From positions 1 through 39,815 of the forward strand of contig NZ_BCYZ01000041.1 of NCBI RefSeq assembly GCF_001598455.1: a stretch of 39,815 nucleotides of DNA, in the 5' to 3' direction. This document shows, one piece after another, positions 6,503 to 14,668 of this stretch; positions within the stretch are counted from its first letter, which is position 1, and each line of letters begins with the position of its first letter. The translations under genes and the position numbers were made by a program. Under the pieces are notes generated by a model. It searched no databases, was not told where the DNA came from, and saw only the letters and a program-made list of their open reading frames with translations. Source of the DNA: Sphingomonas pruni NBRC 15498. Its GTDB lineage: Bacteria; Pseudomonadota; Alphaproteobacteria; Sphingomonadales; Sphingomonadaceae.

Positions 6503-7612
6503 ATGAAGACCCGCGCCGCCGTCGCGTTCGAAGCGAAGAAACCGCTGGAGATCGTCGAGGTCGACCTGGAAGGCCCCAAAGCGGGCGAAGTGCTGGTCGA
6601 GATCATGGCGACCGGCATCTGCCATACCGACGCGTACACACTCGATGGGCTTGATTCAGAAGGGATTTTTCCGTCGATCCTGGGCCATGAGGGCGCCGGT
6701 ATCGTGCGCGAGGTCGGCCCGGGCGTGACCAGCGTGAAACCGGGCGATCACGTCATTCCGCTCTACACGCCCGAATGCCGGCAGTGCAAAAGCTGCCTCA
6801 GCGGCAAGACCAACCTGTGCACGGCGATCCGCGCGACCCAGGGCAAAGGTCTGCTTCCCGACGGCACGACGCGCTTTTCGTACAAGGGGCAGCCGATCTT
6901 TCATTACATGGGGTGTTCGACTTTCTCGAACTTCACCGTCGTGCCGGAGATCGCGGTGGCGAAGATTCGCGACGACGCGCCCTTCCAGACGAGCTGCTAT
7001 ATCGGCTGCGGCGTGACCACCGGGGTGGGTGCCGTGGTGAAGACCGCGAAGGTCCAGGCGGGCGATAATGTAATCGTGTTCGGATTGGGTGGAATCGGCC
7101 TCAACGTCATTCAGGGCGCCAAAATGGTCGGCGCGGACAAGATTATCGGCGTCGATGTCAACGATTCGAAGGAGGAATGGGGCCGGCGATTCGGCATGAC
7201 CGACTTCGTCAATCCGAAGAAGGTGGAGGGCGATCTGGTCGCCCATCTGGTCGCGCTGACCGATGGCGGCGCCGATTATACCTTCGACGCGACCGGCAAT
7301 ACCGACGTCATGCGCGTGGCGCTCGAGGCGTGCCATCGCGGTTGGGGCACCAGCATCATCATCGGCGTGGCGGAGGCCGGCAAGGAAATCTCGACGCGCC
7401 CGTTCCAGCTCGTCACCGGACGTAACTGGCGCGGTACCGCATTCGGCGGCGCCAAGGGTCGCACCGACGTGCCCAAGATCGTCGACTGGTACATGCAGGG
7501 CAAGATCGCGATCGATCCGATGATCACGCACGTGCTCAAGCTCGACGAGATCAACAAGGGGTTCGACCTGATGCATGCGGGCGAGAGCATCCGCAGCGTC
7601 GTGGTCTTCTAA
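6503..7612 (+). CDS. adhC: S-(hydroxymethyl)glutathione dehydrogenase / class III alcohol dehydrogenase
   Basis: This 369-aa zinc enzyme oxidises S-hydroxymethylglutathione, formed from formaldehyde and GSH, to S-formylglutathione with NAD+. It can also reduce S-nitrosoglutathione. Visible zinc ligands are C40 and H62 ([16 protein letters not shown]) at the catalytic site, and C92, C95, C98 and C106 ([16 protein letters not shown]) at the structural site. The cofactor fold is [18 protein letters not shown]. The ATG at 6503, with AGGGAG upstream, gives the family length. A longer in-frame opening to 6302 has no homologous character. It is followed by a VOC protein and S-formylglutathione hydrolase in one operon. 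Confidence 0.95.
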   Translation: MKTRAAVAFEAKKPLEIVEVDLEGPKAGEVLVEIMATGICHTDAYTLDGLDSEGIFPSILGHEGAGIVREVGPGVTSVKPGDHVIPLYTPECRQCKSCLSGKTNLCTAIRATQGKGLLPDGTTRFSYKGQPIFHYMGCSTFSNFTVVPEIAVAKIRDDAPFQTSCYIGCGVTTGVGAVVKTAKVQAGDNVIVFGLGGIGLNVIQGAKMVGADKIIGVDVNDSKEEWGRRFGMTDFVNPKKVEGDLVAHLVALTDGGADYTFDATGNTDVMRVALEACHRGWGTSIIIGVAEAGKEISTRPFQLVTGRNWRGTAFGGAKGRTDVPKIVDWYMQGKIAIDPMITHVLKLDEINKGFDLMHAGESIRSVVVF

Positions 7613-7642
7613 AAAACACATTCATCTAGGGAGGATAAAGCC

Positions 7643-8023
7643 ATGTTTTCACACATGATGGTCGGCAGCAACGACCTCGACCGATCGAAGAAATTCTACG
7701 ACGCGCTGTTCAGCGCGATCGGCGGGCGGGAGGCCATGGTCGATCCCAAGGGCCGGCTGATGTATATGCACAATGGCGGCATCTTCATGGTCACCGCGCC
7801 GATCGATGGCCAGCCCGCCTGCCACGCCAATGGCGGCACGATCGGCTTCGCGATGGAAACGCCCGAACAGGCGGATGCTTGGCATGCCGCCGGCGTCGCC
7901 AATGGCGGCACCCCGATCGAGGAGGATCCGGGCGTTCGCGAAGGGGCCGGCATGAAACTGTACCTCGCCTATCTGCGCGATCCCGACGGCAACAAGCTCT
8001 GCGGGCTCCACCGGCTGGGCTAA
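7643..8023 (+). CDS. VOC (glyoxalase/bleomycin-resistance) family protein
   Basis: This 126-aa single VOC-domain protein has a typical betaalphabetabetabeta fold: MFSHMMVGSNDLDRSKKFYDALF at the start and LAYLRDPDGNKLCGLHRLG at the end. Candidate metal residues are H4 and the C-terminal RDPDGNK segment, in the glyoxalase I style. It has a strong AGGGAGGA ribosome site and sits between the formaldehyde-oxidising dehydrogenase and the hydrolase, with only 4 bp before the latter. I infer a role with a glutathione adduct or toxic aldehyde, but the reaction is unknown. Confidence 0.85.
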   Translation: MFSHMMVGSNDLDRSKKFYDALFSAIGGREAMVDPKGRLMYMHNGGIFMVTAPIDGQPACHANGGTIGFAMETPEQADAWHAAGVANGGTPIEEDPGVREGAGMKLYLAYLRDPDGNKLCGLHRLG

Positions 8024-8027
8024 TAGC

Positions 8028-8867
8028 GTGTCGCTGACCGTCAAATCGACCAATCGTGCATTCGGTGGCGTCCAGGGCGTGTACGAACACGCCTCGGCCG
8101 TCACCGGTACGCCGATGACCTTTTCGGTGTTCGTGCCGGAGCATGAGGCGGGCACTCGGCTGCCGGTGCTCTGGTATCTCTCGGGCCTGACCTGCACGCA
8201 CGCCAATGTCACCGAAAAGGGCGAGTATCGCCGCGCTTGCGCCAAGCACGGTGTGATTTTCGTCGCGCCTGACACCAGCCCGCGCGGCGACGACGTGCCC
8301 GACGACCAAGCCTATGATTTCGGCAAGGGCGCGGGTTTCTATGTCGACGCGACCCAGGCGCCCTGGTCGACCAACTTCCGGATGCGGTCCTATATCGAGG
8401 ACGAACTGCCCGCGCTGATCGCGGCCGAGTTCGCTGCGGCCGATGTGACGCGGCAGGGCATCACCGGGCACTCGATGGGCGGCCACGGCGCGTTGACGAT
8501 CGCGCTGCGGAACGCGGGGCGCTTTCGCAGCGTGTCGGCCTTTTCCCCGATCGTGTCGCCGCTGCATTGCCCTTGGGGCGAGAAGGCTTTGTCAGGGTAT
8601 CTCGGCGAGGATCGTGCCGACTGGCGGTCCTATGACGCCTGCGCGCTGATCGACGACGGCGCGCGGGTGGCCGAGATCCTGGTCGATCAGGGCGATGCCG
8701 ATGCTTTCCTCGCCGACCAGCTCAGGCCCGAGTTGCTGGCCGATGCGTGCCATCGCGCCGGGATCGACCTGACGCTGCGGATGCAGCCCGGCTATGATCA
8801 CAGTTACTATTTCATCTCGACCTTCATGACCGATCATATCGCCTGGCACGCGGCGCGGTTGGGTTAA
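8028..8867 (+). CDS. fghA: S-formylglutathione hydrolase
   Basis: The 279-aa esterase-D family enzyme hydrolyses S-formylglutathione to formate and GSH, the second step of glutathione-linked formaldehyde detoxification. The nucleophile is S149 in GHSMGGHGAL. The acid is probably D225 in QGDADAFL, and the base is H258 in GYDHSYYF. The signature LSGLTCTHANVTEKGEYRR is strongly conserved in this family. The start is GTG at 8028, four bases after the VOC stop, so it is read by coupling. Its stop codon overlaps the convergent VOC-fusion gene by 3 bp. Confidence 0.95.
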   Translation: MSLTVKSTNRAFGGVQGVYEHASAVTGTPMTFSVFVPEHEAGTRLPVLWYLSGLTCTHANVTEKGEYRRACAKHGVIFVAPDTSPRGDDVPDDQAYDFGKGAGFYVDATQAPWSTNFRMRSYIEDELPALIAAEFAAADVTRQGITGHSMGGHGALTIALRNAGRFRSVSAFSPIVSPLHCPWGEKALSGYLGEDRADWRSYDACALIDDGARVAEILVDQGDADAFLADQLRPELLADACHRAGIDLTLRMQPGYDHSYYFISTFMTDHIAWHAARLG

Positions 8868-9490
8868 GCCGGTCCGGCGAAGCAGAGCAAATTACCGTCG
8901 GGATCGGCGACGATGAACGTGCGCGCTCCCCAAGGTTCGGTGCGTAACGGCTGGTGGAATGAGGCGTCGGCCTGCTGAAACTCGAGGAAAAGCGACTTGG
9001 CGGCGTCGACCGTCAGGGTCGCGGATAGCGCGTCCATTTCCTCTGCGCGAAATCCGATTGGGCCATCGGTTACGCGCAGGTTGAGCCGGGCTCCGCCGCG
9101 GGCGACCTGCGCATAGAAAGCCGGCTCGCCATAGCTGAAGGCGAGCGAGAAGCCGAGGCGATCGGTGTAATAGGCGATCGCCGCCGCCATGTTGGTGACG
9201 AAGAGCTGGGGCTCGGCGGCGAGGATGCTCGCGGTGGCGGAGGGCGAGGGGGTGTCGGTCATCGGTTCGCGTTCCTTGAGCAGCGCCTGCCAGCTCTCGA
9301 AGCCCGCCTTGCGCGCGACCAGTTCCTGCGCATCGGCGAGCTTGAAGCCGGCGCGCAGGATGTCTTGGTCGGAGAAGGTGGCGAAGCGGGGCAGCATTTC
9401 GCGGATGATCGCCGCGACAGGATGATATCCCTCGCGGTGCCAGCGCAGGTGGAGCTTCGCCTGCTTCCTGAAATGCTCGATCCTAGGCAT
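8864..9490 (-). CDS. Glyoxalase superfamily protein with N-terminal helical domain
   Basis: The 208-aa protein joins two parts. Residues 1-75 (MPRIEHFRKQAKLHLRWHRE ... AQELVARKAGFESWQALLKE) form a helical module seen in some proteins annotated as glyoxalase superfamily. Residues 90-206 form a VOC domain (LFVTNMAAAIAYYTDRLGFSLAF ... ARTFIVADPDGNLLCFAGP). A Thr/Ser/Pro-rich linker joins them. The VOC half resembles bleomycin-resistance or dioxygenase-like proteins, and the substrate is unknown. It is convergent with fghA. No strong ribosome site precedes the ATG at 9490. Confidence 0.8.
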   Translation of the reverse strand: MPRIEHFRKQAKLHLRWHREGYHPVAAIIREMLPRFATFSDQDILRAGFKLADAQELVARKAGFESWQALLKEREPMTDTPSPSATASILAAEPQLFVTNMAAAIAYYTDRLGFSLAFSYGEPAFYAQVARGGARLNLRVTDGPIGFRAEEMDALSATLTVDAAKSLFLEFQQADASFHQPLRTEPWGARTFIVADPDGNLLCFAGPA

Positions 9491-9601
9491 GGGCGCAATT
9501 GGTTGACGTCAATCGCAGGCGGGCAATGCCCCTCCGGCCGGATGCCGATGCGCCCTGCAGCAACGTGATCAGCGTTAGGATCGCACGGGTCGGGGGTCAA
9601 G

Positions 9602-9632
9602 AAAAAGGCCCCGCGAGCAAGCCCGCGGAGCC
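9602..9632 (-). terminator. Intrinsic terminator of the TonB-dependent receptor gene
   Basis: On the minus strand a 12-bp stem (GGCTCCGCGGGC with GCTCGCGGGGCC, two G-T wobbles) is followed directly by TTTTTC. It lies about 60 bp past the receptor's stop codon at 9693. Confidence 0.88.
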
Positions 9633-9692
9633 ATTATTCGAGTAGTCCAAACCGCCAGCGGGAGCAGCGTTGCCGCTCCCGTGATCTATACG

Positions 9693-12641
9693 TCAGAACT
9701 TGAAGCCGGCGGCGAGGCCGTAGCGGCGCGGTTCGAGCGTGAACGCGTTGGTGAACAGGCCCGACGACTGGTCGGTCACATAGAGACCGGTGATCGCGTT
9801 GTTGTTGGCCAGGTTCTGGATGAACGCGCGGACGTAGAATTTGTCGCTCGGCCCGTTGAGCTGGACCTGGGCGTTGATCACTTCATAGCCCTGGATCCGG
9901 TTCACGTTGTTGTTGAAGATGCTGCCATAATAGCCGCCGGTATAGGCCAGGTCGGCGCGCGGCACGATCGTCCAGTCGCCACCCAGATGCCCGGTCCACT
10001 GAATGCCCGCCGAGAATTTGTAGTGCGGCGACTGCGGCAGTTCGTTGCCCTTGATGTTCACGGCGACGCCGGAGCCAAGGACGGTGACCGGCGCCGAGGT
10101 GGCGGCGGCAAAGGCAGTGAGGAGGTCGCAGACGCCGAACGCGCCGGTCGTGTTGGTGCCCGGGATCGGCGTCGTGCCCTGGAAGTTGCCCGGTTGCGCC
10201 GGGATGCCCTGGGCAGTGAACGCGCCTGCGTTGATCGCAGCGTTCGCCGAATTGACGAAGCCATTGGAGATCGCCGCGTTGCCAGAATTCGATACCACCG
10301 CGCAGTTCGAACCGTTGGTGACATCCTTGATGATCACCGCGTCGGCACGGCCGCCCGACGGATCCTGCGGATTGCCGAGGAACTTGTCGGTGGCGACCTT
10401 GGTATGCAGGTAGCTCGCCGACAGGTTGATCAGCACCGAGTCGCTCGGCTTGATGATCGCTTCCGCCTCGGCGCCGTAGATGTCGGCATCGACATTGTCG
10501 TTGACTGAGGTGCGGGCGACGATGCGGCTCAGCTGCAACTGCTTATACTGGTAGTAGAAGGCCGTGAGGTTGAGGCGTAGCGTGCCGCCCAGGAAGGTGT
10601 TCTTCGAGCCGATTTCGAAGGCGTTGACCGTTTCCGGGCCGAAGGTCAGCGGAACGCTGAACCCTGCGGCGAGTGACGGGTTGATGCCACCCGACTTATA
10701 GCCGCGCGAATAGGAGAAGTAGAGCAGGTTGCGCGAGGTGATCTGCCAATCGAGTACCGCGCGGCCGGTCAGGCGCCCGAAGCTGACATTGTTGATCGCC
10801 AGCGGCTGGTTGCCCGTGCGCGACGGGTCAGCGTCATAGCAGGCGAAGCCCGGCGATGCGTAAGCGTTGGCCGCACCCACCGGAACGGGGCAGTTCAGCA
10901 AGTTGGTGCGCGACTGATAGTCTTTCTCGTCATGATTGTAGCGCAGACCGGCGGTCAGCTTCAGGTTGTTGCTGAAGTTGAAATAGCCCTCACCGAAGAA
11001 ACCGTAGCTCTTGAGATGGTAGAATTCGGAATCGTTGCGGTAGAACGGCGTGCCGAGCACGTTGCCGGTACCGCCGCCCAGCAGACCCGCCGCATAATCG
11101 AGCGCGAACGAGTTCACGTAATAGCTGTTGTCGGTGACTTTATAGTCGAGATAGCCGGCACCGAGCAGGAAGTTGAACGGACCGTCCAGCTTGGACGAGA
11201 TGATGCCTTCACCGAACCACTGCTTGCCGCTCGCATTCGAACGGTCGAAATCGAGGCTGGTGGGGGCGCAGATCTTGTGGCCGCTGTAAACGCCGGTTCC
11301 GGTCGGCTCGGCGAGCGACTGGCAGAGGGTCGAGGTATTGCCGTTCGGCAGCAGGATGTTGCGGATCGCGAGATAGCCCGGGCCGAGCAGGCCGGCGCCG
11401 GCAACGGCGTTGAAGGCGTTCAGGCCCGGGTTGGCCGCATAGGACCGCTCGATGCCGATATTATAGTCGACCGTCGAGTCGGTGGTGCCTTCGGTATAAC
11501 CGCCGTCGAGCTTGAAGAGGACCTTACCGAAATCCTGGCTGAAATTGACCAGGACCTGTTTTTCGTTGGTCTTGAAGCGCGGCAGCGAGTCGATGTTCAC
11601 CGTGCGCATGTCGGCGGGATTGGTGTAGCCGGTATAGCTGTCGCCGTCGCTCGCATAGACGCTGCCGAGAGCGAACGGCGCCAGCGGCGCCGTTGAGGTG
11701 CGCAACCGCAGGAATTGGCTGGAGGTCAGCACCGATGCCAGGGTGGCGTCGCCATTGACCTGCTCGAACGCGAGGCGGTCGGGCAAGCAACCCAACACGC
11801 CGGTCGGATCGCGATGGCACAGCTGCTTCTGGACGCGCGAGCGATCGTCATCTTCCTTGAAATAATGGCCGACAATATCGAGCGTGGTGTTCGCGGTCGG
11901 CTGGAAGCGCAGCGACACGCGGATGTCGTACTGGTTACGCCCGTCGATATTCGAGTTGGTGGACAGGTTCTTGGTGTAGCCGTCGCGGTTCAGATAATAG
12001 CCCGCGACGCGCACGCCGAAGATGTCGCCCAACGGGATGTTGAGCATGCCTTTGACGCGGACGCTGTTGTAATTGCCATATTCGACGTCGCCCGAGGCAT
12101 GGATGCCCGACAAATCCGGCTTGGCGGTGATGAAGTTGATCACGCCACCGGTCGCGTTGCGGCCGAACAGCGTGCCCTGCGGCCCGCGCAGCACCTCGAT
12201 GCGCTCCATGTCGAAATATTCGTTCTGGAAGATCGGCGAACCGAGCACCGGCACGTCGTTGACGTGGATCGCGGTCGCCGCGTCGCACGTCACGCCGACG
12301 CAGAGGTCGCCGATGCCGCGAATGTTGAACGACGAGGACGAGGTGAAATTGCTCTTGGTGAAGGTGATGTTCGGCAGCGTCAGCTGAAGGTCGCTGGTGG
12401 TGTTGATCTGTTGTGCCTTCAGCGCTTCCGAGCTGAACGCGGAGACCGCGATCGGCACGGTCTGGAGGGTTTCGGACTGACGCTGCGCGGTGATGACGAT
12501 GTCACCGATCTGATCCTGGTCGTCAGCCTGCGGTGCCGGAGCGGGCGCCGCAGGGGCGGGCGCCGGAGTGTCCTGCGCCATAGCGGGCGTGGCTGCGATC
12601 AGCGCGATGGCCGATGCGGCGAGCAGTTCGAACTTCCTCAT
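9693..12641 (-). CDS. TonB-dependent outer membrane receptor
   Basis: This 982-aa outer membrane protein would import a scarce ligand using TonB energy. The signal peptide is MRKFELLAASAIALIAATPAMAQ. A Pro/Ala-rich spacer is followed by a TonB-box-like DIVITAQRQ near residue 50. The plug domain follows (TVPIAVSAFSSEALKAQQI ... IEVLRGPQGTLFGRNATGGVINF), then a long beta-barrel ending RYGLAAGFKF with the terminal Phe. GAGGGG before the ATG at 12641 supports that start over an upstream ATG at 12656. The plug contains a Cys pair (CVGVTC). No transporter or enzyme genes for a particular substrate are adjacent, so the ligand is unknown. It has its own terminator. Confidence 0.93.
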   Translation of the reverse strand: MRKFELLAASAIALIAATPAMAQDTPAPAPAAPAPAPQADDQDQIGDIVITAQRQSETLQTVPIAVSAFSSEALKAQQINTTSDLQLTLPNITFTKSNFTSSSSFNIRGIGDLCVGVTCDAATAIHVNDVPVLGSPIFQNEYFDMERIEVLRGPQGTLFGRNATGGVINFITAKPDLSGIHASGDVEYGNYNSVRVKGMLNIPLGDIFGVRVAGYYLNRDGYTKNLSTNSNIDGRNQYDIRVSLRFQPTANTTLDIVGHYFKEDDDRSRVQKQLCHRDPTGVLGCLPDRLAFEQVNGDATLASVLTSSQFLRLRTSTAPLAPFALGSVYASDGDSYTGYTNPADMRTVNIDSLPRFKTNEKQVLVNFSQDFGKVLFKLDGGYTEGTTDSTVDYNIGIERSYAANPGLNAFNAVAGAGLLGPGYLAIRNILLPNGNTSTLCQSLAEPTGTGVYSGHKICAPTSLDFDRSNASGKQWFGEGIISSKLDGPFNFLLGAGYLDYKVTDNSYYVNSFALDYAAGLLGGGTGNVLGTPFYRNDSEFYHLKSYGFFGEGYFNFSNNLKLTAGLRYNHDEKDYQSRTNLLNCPVPVGAANAYASPGFACYDADPSRTGNQPLAINNVSFGRLTGRAVLDWQITSRNLLYFSYSRGYKSGGINPSLAAGFSVPLTFGPETVNAFEIGSKNTFLGGTLRLNLTAFYYQYKQLQLSRIVARTSVNDNVDADIYGAEAEAIIKPSDSVLINLSASYLHTKVATDKFLGNPQDPSGGRADAVIIKDVTNGSNCAVVSNSGNAAISNGFVNSANAAINAGAFTAQGIPAQPGNFQGTTPIPGTNTTGAFGVCDLLTAFAAATSAPVTVLGSGVAVNIKGNELPQSPHYKFSAGIQWTGHLGGDWTIVPRADLAYTGGYYGSIFNNNVNRIQGYEVINAQVQLNGPSDKFYVRAFIQNLANNNAITGLYVTDQSSGLFTNAFTLEPRRYGLAAGFKF

Positions 12642-12710
12642 GGTACATCCCCTCATGCAATCGCCCCGATCTTTGTGCCGGTTGGCGTGGTTTTCCGAGT
12701 TAGTGAGCTG

Positions 12711-12740
12711 AGCCTAGGTAGCTTGGTCTTGCGGCGTCAA
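12711..12740 (-). promoter_or_regulatory. Possible sigma-70 type promoter of the TonB receptor gene
   Basis: On the minus strand TTGACG (12735-12740) is followed after 18 bp by TAGGCT (12711-12716), about 70 bp before the receptor's start. The -35 box is good and the -10 box is weak, so this is tentative. Confidence 0.3.
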
Positions 12741-12794
12741 TGGGCTTAAGGCACGAAAATGGCGGGTTTCGCCTTCTGTTGCTTAAAAGAAACA

Positions 12795-12807
12795 GTATGG
12801 ACCATAC
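12795..12807. promoter_or_regulatory. 13-bp palindrome upstream of folE (site 1)
   Basis: GTATGG-A-CCATAC is a perfect odd palindrome in the divergent region between the TonB receptor gene and folE. It may be a regulator site. Its centre is 35 bp from that of a second perfect palindrome. Confidence 0.4.
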
Positions 12808-12829
12808 CCAAGTCTCTATTTTGTGGCCC

Positions 12830-12842
12830 TGACGTAACGTCA
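12830..12842. promoter_or_regulatory. 13-bp palindrome upstream of folE (site 2)
   Basis: TGACGT-A-ACGTCA is a perfect odd palindrome 29 bp before the folE start. Its position is suitable for an operator overlapping the folE promoter or transcript start. No matching regulator gene is adjacent. Confidence 0.45.
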
Positions 12843-12871
12843 CCTAGGTTTGAAAGACCGGATCGACAGCG

Positions 12872-13504
12872 ATGAATGACCATGACCATGATTTGAATGA
12901 CGGCGATCTGGTGGCGCCCGCGCCCAAGATTCCGGTCCCCGACGAGGTTGCGGACGCCGTGCGGACGCTGATTCGCTGGGCAGGCGACGAGCCTGGGCGG
13001 GAAGGGCTGCTCGATACGCCGTTGCGCGTGGCGAGGGCCTGGAAGGAATATTGCGCGGGGTATCTGGACGATCCGGCGGTGCATCTGAAGCGGGTGTTCG
13101 AGGAAGTGGGCGGCTATGACGACATCGTCTTGCTGCGCGACATTCCCTTTCAGTCGCATTGCGAACACCATATGGCGCCGATCATCGGCAAGGCGCACAT
13201 CGCCTATCTGCCAAAGGACCGCGTCGTTGGGATATCCAAGCTGGCGCGCGTGCTCCACGGATTCGCGCGGCGCCTCCAGGTTCAGGAACGTCTGACCGCC
13301 GAGGTCGCCGATTGCATCTGGGAAAATCTGAAGCCCCAGGGCGTCGCCGTGGTGATCGAGGCGACGCATGCCTGTATGACCGCGCGCGGGGTCCGCACGC
13401 CCGGTGTGTCGATGGTCACCAGCCGCATGATGGGCGTATTCCGCGACGACGAACGCAGCCGACGTGAGGTCCTGGCGCTGATGGACATGCAAGGCCGGAC
13501 ATGA
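12872..13504 (+). CDS. folE: GTP cyclohydrolase I
   Basis: The 210-aa enzyme converts GTP to 7,8-dihydroneopterin triphosphate, the entry step to folate and other pterins. Zinc ligands are C97 and H100 (SHCEHHMAP) and C168 (THACMTARG). The motifs GREGLLDTPLRVARAW and LPKDRVVGISKLARVLHGFARRLQVQERLT are diagnostic of the type IA enzyme. It begins a coupled cluster in which its stop codon overlaps the start of the SDR gene (ATGA), followed by a dihydroneopterin-aldolase-type gene. Two palindromes lie upstream. Confidence 0.96.
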   Translation: MNDHDHDLNDGDLVAPAPKIPVPDEVADAVRTLIRWAGDEPGREGLLDTPLRVARAWKEYCAGYLDDPAVHLKRVFEEVGGYDDIVLLRDIPFQSHCEHHMAPIIGKAHIAYLPKDRVVGISKLARVLHGFARRLQVQERLTAEVADCIWENLKPQGVAVVIEATHACMTARGVRTPGVSMVTSRMMGVFRDDERSRREVLALMDMQGRT

Positions 13505-14274
13505 TCCGCACGGTTCTGGTTACCGGCGGTTCGCGGCGGATCGGCGCGGCGATCGTCCGCGCGCTGGCGCGGGCGGGGCATCGCGTGGTGATCCATCATC
13601 ACCATCCGCACGATGAGGATGCCGTATCCCTGGCGCGGAAGCTCGATCCCTCGGGCGATCGCGTCGCGACGGTGGTTGGCGACCTTGCCGCGCCCGATGC
13701 CGCCTCGGTGATCCTGCGCGCGGCGCGTAACGCGATGGACGGTCCGATCGACGGGCTGGTCAATTGCGCTTCCGTCTTCGAGTTCGATCGGCCGCCGCAC
13801 TTCGATCCCGCCTTGCTCGCTCGGCTGACCGCGGTGAACCTCGCCGCGCCCACCGCGCTCGCTTGTGCGCTGGCCGAACAGGACGGGCTGGAGGACGGCG
13901 CGGTGGTCAATCTGCTCGACCAGAAGGTCGCCAATCTCAATCCCGATTTCTTCAGCTACACGCTGACCAAGATCGCGCTCGAAGGCGCGACGACGATGCT
14001 CGCCCAGTCGCTGGCGCCGCGTATCCGCGTCAACGCTGTTTCACCCGGCCTGACTTTGCCAAGCGGCGATCAGAGCGAGGCGGAATTCCAGAGCGTAGCG
14101 GGCGAAAATTTGCTGCGCCGGCCGGTGCCCATCGAAGAAGTGGCGCGCGCGGTCGAGTACCTGCTCACGACGCCGGCGGTGACGGGGCACAATCTGTTCC
14201 TGGATAATGGCCAGCGGTTCCTCAAGCGGCAGGGCGATGTGATGTTCTCTACACCGGGCCGCCGCGATGGCTGA
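13501..14274 (+). CDS. SDR family oxidoreductase, pteridine reductase / FolM-like
   Basis: This 257-aa short-chain dehydrogenase has the NADPH motif TGGSRRIG (8-15), with the basic residues typical of pteridine reductases. The NAG-like motif is NCAS (88-91), and the active site is Y153-x3-K157. The usual catalytic serine is replaced by aspartate, D140 (VVNLLDQK), 13 residues before the tyrosine. That Asp-Tyr-Lys arrangement is the hallmark of PTR1-type pteridine reductases. With folE upstream (4-bp overlap) and a folB/folX homologue downstream (8-bp overlap), it probably reduces dihydromonapterin, dihydrobiopterin or dihydrofolate. A generic ketoreductase is less likely. Confidence 0.85.
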   Translation: MIRTVLVTGGSRRIGAAIVRALARAGHRVVIHHHHPHDEDAVSLARKLDPSGDRVATVVGDLAAPDAASVILRAARNAMDGPIDGLVNCASVFEFDRPPHFDPALLARLTAVNLAAPTALACALAEQDGLEDGAVVNLLDQKVANLNPDFFSYTLTKIALEGATTMLAQSLAPRIRVNAVSPGLTLPSGDQSEAEFQSVAGENLLRRPVPIEEVARAVEYLLTTPAVTGHNLFLDNGQRFLKRQGDVMFSTPGRRDG

Positions 14275-14626
14275 GGCGACCTATACGATCCGTCTAGACG
14301 GACTCGAGGTACGGATGGGGCTCGGCATCCACGAAGCGGAACTCGCCGGGCCTCAGCGCGTGCTGGTGTCGGTGGCGATGACCTGCACCTATCCGGCGGT
14401 GCCCGACGATCGGATCGAGGCGGTGGTCGATTACGACCATATCCGCGAAGGCGTGCTGGCGATCGCCGCCAGCGGGCACGTTATGCTGCAGGAGGTGCTC
14501 TGCGAGCGCATCGCGACGCTCTGCTTTGCCGATCCGCGAGTAGTCGCGGTGACGGTGCGGTCGACCAAGCCGGACATCTATCCGGACGCGCGGATCGGGT
14601 GCGAGATCACGCGCCGGCGGGAATAG
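14267..14626 (+). CDS. Dihydroneopterin aldolase family protein (FolB/FolX type)
   Basis: The 119-aa tunnelling-fold protein starts with IRLDGLEVRMGLGIHEAELAGPQRVLVSV, including the conserved GIHEAE with candidate catalytic Glu23/25. It ends with STKPDIYPDA, in which K101 matches the catalytic lysine of dihydroneopterin aldolase. FolB cleaves or epimerises dihydroneopterin for folate synthesis. FolX epimerises the triphosphate for tetrahydromonapterin. Its place in a folE - pteridine reductase cluster allows either reading, and I cannot separate them from the sequence. Translation is coupled to the SDR gene by overlap. Confidence 0.85.
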   Translation: MAEATYTIRLDGLEVRMGLGIHEAELAGPQRVLVSVAMTCTYPAVPDDRIEAVVDYDHIREGVLAIAASGHVMLQEVLCERIATLCFADPRVVAVTVRSTKPDIYPDARIGCEITRRRE

Positions 14627-14668
14627 GCTCGCCGCGATCATGAACGGAAATCCAGCAGGGAGGAAGAT

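Noticed and set aside
6267..6506. Possible 79-aa gene ahead of the class III alcohol dehydrogenase
   Set aside because: It shows mixed third-position base use, has no domain, and its stop overlaps the dehydrogenase start. It is probably leader or promoter DNA.
10932..12749. Long plus-strand frames across the TonB receptor gene
   Set aside because: They are antisense shadows of a clear receptor with a signal peptide, plug and barrel.
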